From Acidithiobacillus sulfuriphilus (GTDB lineage Bacteria; Pseudomonadota; Gammaproteobacteria; Acidithiobacillales; Acidithiobacillaceae), in contig NZ_RIZI01000116.1 in the NCBI RefSeq assembly GCF_003721225.1, positions 1 to 12,572 of the forward strand: a stretch of 12,572 nucleotides of DNA, written 5' to 3'. Under the pieces are notes generated by a model. That model was not told the DNA's origin, made no database searches, and saw only the letters and a program-made list of their open reading frames with translations. Made by a program: the position numbers and the translations under genes. Position 1 is the stretch's first letter, and every line of letters starts with the position of its first letter. Positions 6,342 through 12,572 of the stretch are shown here, in pieces.

Positions 6342-7001
6342 ATGTTAGATACCGCGCAGTTCATCAAAGTCGTTGCCATCTGGGCCATACCGGTGATTTT
6401 TGCCATTACCGTCCACGAGGTGGCGCACGGTTATGTGGCCTGGAAACACGGTGACCCTACGGCCATGCTCATGGGTCGGCTGACCCTCAATCCCCTGAAA
6501 CACATCGATCCCTTTGGAACCATTCTGCTGCCAGGGCTCTTGTTGCTGCTCGGTTCGCCCTTTCTCTTCGGCTATGCCAAGCCGGTCCCGGTCAATTTCG
6601 CCGGCTTGCGCAACCCCAAACGCGATATGGTCCTGGTGGCCCTGGCGGGTCCCGTTGCCAATCTGCTCATGACCTTTTTCTGGACGCTGGTGTTGTGGAC
6701 CGGCGCGCATCTCCCCGGTCCATTGGCCTATATCAGTGAGCCCATGCAGCTCATGGGCGTGGCGGGGATCAGCATCAATCTGATCCTCATGATCCTCAAT
6801 ATGATCCCCATTCCGCCCCTGGATGGCGGTCGGGTGGCTGTGGGCCTGTTGCCCGGACCGGCCAGTGATGCCCTCAGCCGCCTCGAACCCTATGGCTTCA
6901 TTATTCTGATCGTGCTGCTCTTTACCGGGCTTCTGGGGACGGTGATGGGGCCGGTTTTTTTCCTCTTGCGTAATCTGTTCCTGCAGATGGGTGGAATGTG
7001 A
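6342..7001 (+). CDS. Site-2 protease-type M50 membrane metallopeptidase
   Basis: This is a 219-residue intramembrane zinc metalloprotease of the compact M50 group. The zinc motif HEVAH is at residues 25-29 inside the first membrane helix. The third ligand motif is in NMIPIPPLDGGR (Asp-161). Five to six hydrophobic segments are visible (about 8-30, 60-78, 95-122, 138-158, 183-212). It lacks a PDZ domain, unlike RseP, so it is the short SpoIVFB-like type common beside trpS and scpA in proteobacteria. The substrate is unknown. The ATG at 6342 is the only start that gives a sensible membrane N-terminus, as earlier in-frame codons read through intergenic sequence. Its TGA (6999-7001) overlaps the trpS ATG by one base, so the two are translationally coupled. 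Confidence 0.9.
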   Translation: MLDTAQFIKVVAIWAIPVIFAITVHEVAHGYVAWKHGDPTAMLMGRLTLNPLKHIDPFGTILLPGLLLLLGSPFLFGYAKPVPVNFAGLRNPKRDMVLVALAGPVANLLMTFFWTLVLWTGAHLPGPLAYISEPMQLMGVAGISINLILMILNMIPIPPLDGGRVAVGLLPGPASDALSRLEPYGFIILIVLLFTGLLGTVMGPVFFLLRNLFLQMGGM

Positions 7002-8212
7002 TGGGTGAAATCATTGTCTCCGGGATGCGGCCCACGGGCCGCCTGCATTTGGGGCATTATCACGGCGTGCTGAAAAACTGGCTGCGTCTGCAGGAGGCGC
7101 ACGACTGTTTCTTCTTTGTGGCCGACTGGCACGCCCTGACCACCCATTATGAGACGCCCGAGGGGATCAGCGCGGCCGTCTGGGATCTCGTGGTGGAGTG
7201 GCTGGCGGTGGGCATCGATCCGGAGCGGGCGACCATCTTCATCCAGTCGCAGGTGCCGCAACATGCGGAGCTGGCGCTGCTGCTGGGTATGCTCACCCCA
7301 CTGTCCTGGCTGGAGCGGGTGCCGAGCTTCAAGGATCAGCAGGAAAAACTGCGCGATCGCGATCTGTCCACCTTCGGTTTTCTCGGCTATCCCCTGCTGA
7401 TGAGTGCCGATATCCTGCTCTACGGCGCGCGACAGGTGCCGGTGGGGGCTGATCAGGTGGCCCACCTGGAGATCACCCGCGAACTGGCGCGCCGCTTCAA
7501 TAGCCTCTACGGGCGCGATCCGGATGCCCCGCTGCAGGTGGAAAAGGGCCTGCAGGCCATGGGCAAGAAGGCGGCCCGGACCTATCTCGGCCTGCGCGAA
7601 CGTTACCAGCAGGCGGGCGACGGGGCGGCGGTGGCCGAGGCCCAGGCATTTTTGATGGCCCAGGCTGGCCTCAGCGATGCGTTGCGTGCGCAACTGATGG
7701 CTCATCTCGAAGGCCGGGGGCGCGAAATCCTTATCGAACCCCAGGCCCTCCTGACGGAGGCGGCAAAAATGCCCGGCCTGGATGGGCAAAAGATGAGCAA
7801 ATCCTATGGCAACACCATTCCATTGCGGGAATTGCCGGAGGAGGTGGGCAAAAAGATCCGGGCCATGCCCACGGATCCGGCACGAGTGCGGCGCAACGAT
7901 CCGGGCAACCCCGAAAAATGCCCCGTATGGGAGTTTCACAAGGTCTACTCCAGCGCGGAGACGCGGGCCTGGGTTTGGGAGGGCTGCACCACGGCGGGGA
8001 TCGGCTGTCTGGATTGCAAGCAGCCGGTGATTACTGCGGTGCTGGACGAACAGGCCCCCATCCGCGAACGCGCCGAGTATTGGGCGGCGCGCCCCGCACA
8101 GTTGCGTGAAATCGTCGAATCCGGGGCGCTACGGGCCAGGGCCAGGGCCGCGGAGACCCTGGAAAAAGTGCGCAGCGCCATGCGCCTGGATCATGGCCGC
8201 GCACTACTCTGA
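7001..8212 (+). CDS. trpS: Tryptophan--tRNA ligase (long form)
   Basis: This cytosolic class I aminoacyl-tRNA synthetase charges tRNA-Trp. The HIGH-type motif is HLGH (residues 16-19, within TGRLHLGHYHG) and the KMSKS motif is exact (264-268, followed by YGN). The protein is 403 residues, against about 330 in the usual bacterial form. The extra length is an insertion at about residues 172-245, between RRFNSLYGRD and EPQALLTEAAKMPGLDG. The C-terminal part holds TDP, RNDPGNPEKCPV and a Cys pair in GCLDCK, typical of this longer class. The ATG at 7001 overlaps the previous stop (TGATG), with GGTGGA just upstream; a GTG one codon earlier is possible. It overlaps scpA by 20 bases at its 3' end. 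Confidence 0.97.
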   Translation: MGEIIVSGMRPTGRLHLGHYHGVLKNWLRLQEAHDCFFFVADWHALTTHYETPEGISAAVWDLVVEWLAVGIDPERATIFIQSQVPQHAELALLLGMLTPLSWLERVPSFKDQQEKLRDRDLSTFGFLGYPLLMSADILLYGARQVPVGADQVAHLEITRELARRFNSLYGRDPDAPLQVEKGLQAMGKKAARTYLGLRERYQQAGDGAAVAEAQAFLMAQAGLSDALRAQLMAHLEGRGREILIEPQALLTEAAKMPGLDGQKMSKSYGNTIPLRELPEEVGKKIRAMPTDPARVRRNDPGNPEKCPVWEFHKVYSSAETRAWVWEGCTTAGIGCLDCKQPVITAVLDEQAPIRERAEYWAARPAQLREIVESGALRARARAAETLEKVRSAMRLDHGRALL

Positions 8213-9017
8213 AGCGGGGCATGAATCCGGCCCCGCAGCCATGCGCCCCGAAGGGCTTCCCGCGCAGGTCAAGGGGGTGGATCTGGGGGCGATGCCGGAG
8301 GGGCTCTATATCCCGCCCGATGCCCTGGAAGTCTTTCTCGACGCCTTTTCCGGGCCCCTCGACCTGCTGCTCTGGCTGATCCGCCGCAATCGGATGGATA
8401 TCCGCGATATCCCGGTGGCGGAAGTCACACGCCAATATCTGCACTATCTGGAAGAGGCGCGGCGGCGCAATCTGGAACTGGCCGCGGAATATTTGCTGAT
8501 GGCGGCGTGGCTGGCGGAGATCAAGGCGCGCATGCTCCTGCCGGTGCCGCCCAGCGTCGATGACGCGGAAATGGATCCGCGCCTGGAATTGGCGCGCCGG
8601 CTTGAGGCCCTCGCCGTGGTGCAGGCCGCCGCCCAGGCCCTGGACCAGCTTCCCCAGGCCGGGCGTGACTTCTGGCCGGCGCTGGCCGTTGCCCATGATC
8701 CGCTGCCTGTCCCCTTGGCGGCGGCCACGCTCACCGATCTGGTGCAGAGTTGGCGGGGAGTACAGGGACGCTTGCGCCGCGCGGCGATACAGCACCACCT
8801 GCCCGTCGCCGAGTTGGCCCTGCGCCAGTGCATGGCAGATATCCTGCAGCTTTGCACCACACGCCAGGAGCCCTGGCCGTTGCCCGCCCTGCTGCCCCGA
8901 AATGGCGGCCGTCTGCATCTGGCCATGACGCTATTGGCCATTCTCGAACTCTTGCGCCAGCGTTCGTTGCTATTGGCGAGTACGGGAGGGGGCGAATGGG
9001 CGGTGGTGGCGCCATGA
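8193..9017 (+). CDS. scpA: Segregation and condensation protein A
   Basis: This is the kleisin subunit of the SMC-ScpAB condensin that compacts and separates the chromosome; it bridges SMC heads and binds ScpB. The family signature FSGPLDLLLWLI begins at residue 52, followed by RNRMDIRDIPVAEVTRQYLHYL and an Ala/Leu-rich helix with AEYLLMAAWLAEIKARMLLP. The C-terminal winged-helix part covers about residues 190-265. The length of 274 residues is normal. The start is uncertain: ATG 8193 overlaps trpS by 20 bases and lacks a clear ribosome-binding site, and ATG 8241 is the main alternative. The segment PEGLYIPPDALEVFLDAF is conserved upstream of the signature in proteobacterial ScpA, so the start must lie before it. 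The stop overlaps the scpB ATG (ATGA). Confidence 0.93.
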   Translation: MAAHYSEAGHESGPAAMRPEGLPAQVKGVDLGAMPEGLYIPPDALEVFLDAFSGPLDLLLWLIRRNRMDIRDIPVAEVTRQYLHYLEEARRRNLELAAEYLLMAAWLAEIKARMLLPVPPSVDDAEMDPRLELARRLEALAVVQAAAQALDQLPQAGRDFWPALAVAHDPLPVPLAAATLTDLVQSWRGVQGRLRRAAIQHHLPVAELALRQCMADILQLCTTRQEPWPLPALLPRNGGRLHLAMTLLAILELLRQRSLLLASTGGGEWAVVAP

Positions 9018-9619
9018 ATCTAAATTCGGCCGTTGGCGGAGGTGTTTTCCAGCAGATGGCCGCGTCCCCGAATCTCGTGCAGGATCAGTTGCTGGCCCTG
9101 TTTTTATCCAGCGACACGCCCCTGACCCGGGAGCAACTGGCGGCGGTCTTTGCGGCGAAGGACGACGGCAACGACTGGGAGGCGGCCCTGGAGGGGCTGC
9201 TGGGGCAGGGCTCGGGGCCGCTCGTATTGCGCGAGGTGGCTGGTGGCTATCAGTTGCACATCCATCCGCGCTACACCCCGTGGTTGCTGCGTCTGCACGC
9301 CCAGGGGCCGCGCCGCCTATCCCGGGCCGTGTTGGAAACCCTCGCCGTAATCGCCTATCGCCAACCCATCACGCGCCCGGAGATAGAACAGTGGCGCGGC
9401 GTGAGTCTGGGTGCGCAGGTGCTGCGCCAGCTCCAGGAGCGTGGCTGGATTGACGTGGTGGGACATCGGGATACCCCCGGCCGTCCGGCATTGTGGGCTA
9501 CCACCGATGCCTTCCTGGCCTATTTCGCCCTGCCCACCCTGGGTGCCTTGCCCGAGTTGGAAGTGATCCAGGATGAAAAGGCGGTTGCCCTGTCGTCGTC
9601 GGCAAATGTCGCGGATTAA
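9014..9619 (+). CDS. scpB: Segregation and condensation protein B
   Basis: This 201-residue partner of ScpA in the SMC condensin has two winged-helix domains. The first (about 20-100) starts with LLALFLSSDTPLTREQLAAVF. The second contains the family hallmark LSRAVLETLAVIAYRQPITRPEIEQWRGV (about 112-140; both flanks are typical), then LQERGWIDVVGHRDTPGRPALWATT. The ATG at 9014 overlaps the scpA stop in an ATGA arrangement, which points to coupled translation and matched amounts of the two subunits. A second ATG at 9056 is possible but would lose the coupling. No terminator hairpin was found between its stop and the sqr promoter; the DNA there is AT-rich. Confidence 0.93.
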   Translation: MNLNSAVGGGVFQQMAASPNLVQDQLLALFLSSDTPLTREQLAAVFAAKDDGNDWEAALEGLLGQGSGPLVLREVAGGYQLHIHPRYTPWLLRLHAQGPRRLSRAVLETLAVIAYRQPITRPEIEQWRGVSLGAQVLRQLQERGWIDVVGHRDTPGRPALWATTDAFLAYFALPTLGALPELEVIQDEKAVALSSSANVAD

Positions 9620-9690
9620 AGAACCATTCATAAAGTATATGGGCAAATAACTATATTCTAATTATAAAATCTATCATCATCCACGAGATT

Positions 9691-9699
9691 TGCTATACT
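9691..9699 (+). promoter_or_regulatory. Extended -10 promoter of sqr
   Basis: TGCTATACT gives an extended -10 element (TG at 9691-9692, TATACT at 9694-9699). No good -35 box lies 17 bases upstream (CTATCA-like), which the extended -10 could offset. The predicted start is near 9706, giving an untranslated leader of about 93 bases before sqr. The upstream 9625-9675 stretch is much more AT-rich than its surroundings, which suits an UP-type region. Confidence 0.55.
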
Positions 9700-9753
9700 C
9701 CTCGATACAAAAAAAGGGCGAGTAATACGGGCGCGGCTCGAATGATCAGGTAG

Positions 9754-11100
<1,347 letters not shown>

Positions 11101-11115
11101 ACGGCTTTCCACTTC

Positions 11116-11151
11116 AGAGGAGCGCCCCGCCCTGTGCGGGGCGTACTTGTT
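11116..11151 (+). promoter_or_regulatory. Shine-Dalgarno plus hairpin leader of rluB (or sqr terminator)
   Basis: AGAGGAG (11116-11122) is followed at once by an 8-bp GC-only stem (CGCCCCGC 11123-11130, GCGGGGCG 11136-11143) with a CCTGT loop, then TACTTGTT and the rluB ATG. The linear distance of 29 bases is too long for initiation, but folding the hairpin would bring the two within 8 bases. The same hairpin could act as a weak terminator of sqr, though the tract after it is not T-rich enough to be typical. Confidence 0.5.
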
Positions 11152-12120
11152 ATGACAAACGATGAAAAGCTGCAAAAGGTGCTCGCCCGCTTCGGCCTCG
11201 GTCCCCGCCGGCGCATGGAAGAATGGATTGCGGCCGGGCGGGTGAGCGTGAACGGTCTGGTGGCGAAGATCGGCGATCGAGTCAGCAGCACGGACCGTCT
11301 GGCCGTGGATGGCGAGCCCCTGCGCGTCCCCGGCTGGGTGCGGCCGCGTTTGCGGGTTTTGCGCTATCACAAGCCGGTGGGGGAGTTGACCACGCGCCAG
11401 GATCCCCAGGGCCGGCCGACGGTCTTTGACCGCCTGCCGCGCCTGCGCGGGAGTCGCTGGATTGCCGTTGGACGCCTGGATTACAACACCGAAGGGCTGT
11501 TGCTGCTGACCAATGACGGCGATCTGGCCAACGCCCTCATGCATCCGCGGGCGGAGGTGGAGCGGGAATATGCCGTGCGCGTCCTGGGCGAGGTGAACGA
11601 CGAACAGCGCCAGCAACTTCTTACGGGAGTGGAACTGGATGACGGCTCCGCCCATTTTCTCTCCTTGCAGGAAGCGGGGGGGGAGGGTGCCAATCGTTGG
11701 TATCACGTCACCCTGGCCGAAGGGCGGAACCGGGAGGTGCGGCGGCTTTTCGAGGCGGTGGGCCTGACGGTGAGCCGTCTCCTGCGCGTGCGTTATGGCA
11801 TCATCGGCATGCCGCGTCACCTCAAGGTGGGCTATTTTGAAGATCTTCCCGAGGAGGAACTGGCAGCACTTCTGGAGACGGTGGGCATGACGCCGAAGGC
11901 CGCTTCCGCCCATGGCGGCGGAGAGCGGCTTGTGGAGCGGGTGCCGCCGGTGCAGCAGGGACTGCGGGAAAAAGCCCCGGCAGGACGCAAGGCACCGCGG
12001 AGCAGCTTTACCGGCGCCGGATCGAGTACGGCTCCCTTTGGCAAAAAGGAGGGAGGGAGACGGAGCCCCGGAGGAGCGGGATTGTCGGGGTTTCGGCCGG
12101 GGGGGCGGCGGGGCAAATAA
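11152..12120 (+). CDS. rluB: 23S rRNA pseudouridine synthase RluB
   Basis: This is an RsuA/RluB/RluE-family enzyme that isomerises a uridine to pseudouridine in the large-subunit rRNA (position 2605 in E. coli). An S4 RNA-binding domain covers residues 4-62 (EKLQKVLARFGLGPRR, then RVSVNG). The catalytic motif GRLDYNTEGLLLLT has Asp-110, the same number as in the E. coli enzyme. Further family features are EREYAVRV, WYHVTLAEGRNREVRRLFE and VSRLLRVRYG. After residue about 246 there is a basic, Gly/Pro/Ser-rich tail of about 75 residues without visible fold, as in many RluB proteins. The ATG at 11152 gives the normal N-terminus; a GTG at 11134 lies inside the leader hairpin. The DNA glycosylase gene starts 3 bases after its stop. 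Confidence 0.92.
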   Translation: MTNDEKLQKVLARFGLGPRRRMEEWIAAGRVSVNGLVAKIGDRVSSTDRLAVDGEPLRVPGWVRPRLRVLRYHKPVGELTTRQDPQGRPTVFDRLPRLRGSRWIAVGRLDYNTEGLLLLTNDGDLANALMHPRAEVEREYAVRVLGEVNDEQRQQLLTGVELDDGSAHFLSLQEAGGEGANRWYHVTLAEGRNREVRRLFEAVGLTVSRLLRVRYGIIGMPRHLKVGYFEDLPEEELAALLETVGMTPKAASAHGGGERLVERVPPVQQGLREKAPAGRKAPRSSFTGAGSSTAPFGKKEGGRRSPGGAGLSGFRPGGRRGK

Positions 12121-12123
12121 GCC

Positions 12124-12572
12124 ATGGCAGACTCCCCCGTCACCCGCTGGCCCTTGGTCTATGAGCGCCTCCATGCCCATTTCGGCGCCCAGGACTGGTG
12201 GCCGGCCCAATCGCCCTTTGAGGTGATGGTGGGCGCCATCCTTACCCAAAATACGGCGTGGCGTAATGTGGAGCTGGCCATCGCGGCGCTGCGCGCGGCG
12301 GATGCCCTTGGGGTGCGCGCCATCCTCGGCATGGACGAGGCGGACCTGGCACAATTGATCCGGCCGGCGGGTTACTTCCGGGTCAAGGCCAGGCGCCTGC
12401 GCGCCCTTTGTGCCTTCCTCGCCGCCCAAGGCGTGGCCGAAGATCCGGGGCAACTGGGTCGGGGGCAGGATCCCGTCGCACTGCGGCGGGACCTCTTGGC
12501 GGTGCATGGAGTGGGGGAAGAGACTGCCGATGCCATTCTGCTCTACGCCCTGGATGCCGCCGTGCCGGTGGT
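12124..12572 (+). CDS. Endonuclease III/MagIII-like HhH-GPD DNA glycosylase (5' part, runs off window)
   Basis: An open frame from ATG 12124 to the window end encodes 149 residues of a helix-hairpin-helix DNA glycosylase for base-excision repair. FEVMVGAILTQNTAWRNVE (about residues 32-50) is the family's N-terminal helix motif, and the hairpin is at LLAVHGVGEETADAILLYAL (about 124-143). In endonuclease III the hairpin reads GVGRKTA, with the Lys acting as the nucleophile; here the equivalent residue is Glu-133. That fits the related MagIII/MpgII-type alkylbase glycosylases (COG2231 style) better than a bifunctional endonuclease III. The expected catalytic Asp and any iron-sulfur cysteines lie beyond the window, so the assignment is incomplete. 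It starts 3 bases after rluB and is surely co-transcribed with it. Confidence 0.85.
   Translation, partial: MADSPVTRWPLVYERLHAHFGAQDWWPAQSPFEVMVGAILTQNTAWRNVELAIAALRAADALGVRAILGMDEADLAQLIRPAGYFRVKARRLRALCAFLAAQGVAEDPGQLGRGQDPVALRRDLLAVHGVGEETADAILLYALDAAVPV

Noticed and set aside
6890..7939. Open frame of 349 codons on the minus strand
   Set aside because: It is antisense to trpS, which has exact HIGH-type and KMSKS motifs.
8031..8918. Open frame of 295 codons on the minus strand
   Set aside because: It is antisense to scpA and lacks a start context or domain.

Overview
The window looks like chromosome of an acidophilic, sulfur-oxidising member of the Acidithiobacillia, most likely Acidithiobacillus. 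The strongest reason is the sulfide:quinone oxidoreductase at 9799-11100. As remembered, it is close to the structurally characterised A. ferrooxidans enzyme, and its three active-site cysteines fall at the same residue numbers (128, 160, 356). Species cannot be settled from the sequence alone. Apart from the left end the DNA is GC-rich core genome.

Region 1 (1-656) is the edge of an accessory segment. A stop-bounded stretch at 217-468 encodes the C-terminal catalytic part of a tyrosine recombinase (His, Gly-His and Tyr signatures) whose N-terminal part is missing. It lies next to the 3' end of a tRNA-Asn gene on the minus strand (581-656), which has a clear promoter and terminator. This is the usual layout of an island integrated at a tRNA, here decayed.

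Region 2 (867-5229) is an envelope-related stretch. A large MscS-type mechanosensitive channel (minus strand, TTG start) diverges from three small plus-strand genes: a His-rich membrane peptide, a Tyr/Pro-rich exported protein and a glycine-zipper lipoprotein. Converging on them is a diiron ferritin-like protein related to acyl-ACP desaturases. Upstream of it (5251-5573, minus) is a remnant, not covered by any intact reading frame, of the queuosine-precursor gene queC, keeping its zinc-binding cysteines but broken by at least one frameshift and an in-frame stop.

Region 3 (5642-9619) is a tight plus-strand operon: yciO, a site-2-type M50 membrane protease, trpS, scpA and scpB. The last four are nearly or actually overlapping. 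ScpA and ScpB are the non-SMC subunits of the chromosome condensin. trpS encodes a long form of TrpRS with an insertion of about 70 residues.

Region 4 (9620-12572) holds sqr behind its own extended -10 promoter, then rluB (23S rRNA pseudouridine synthase) and, 3 bases on, the start of an endonuclease III/MagIII-like DNA glycosylase that runs off the window. scpA-scpB-rluB are commonly adjacent in proteobacteria, so sqr appears to sit inside an otherwise conserved housekeeping cluster.

No CRISPR array, intact insertion sequence or clear new multi-gene system was found. The points most worth checking are the integrase and queC remnants, the sqr placement, a hairpin that may bridge the rluB ribosome-binding site to its start codon, and the small envelope-gene cluster.
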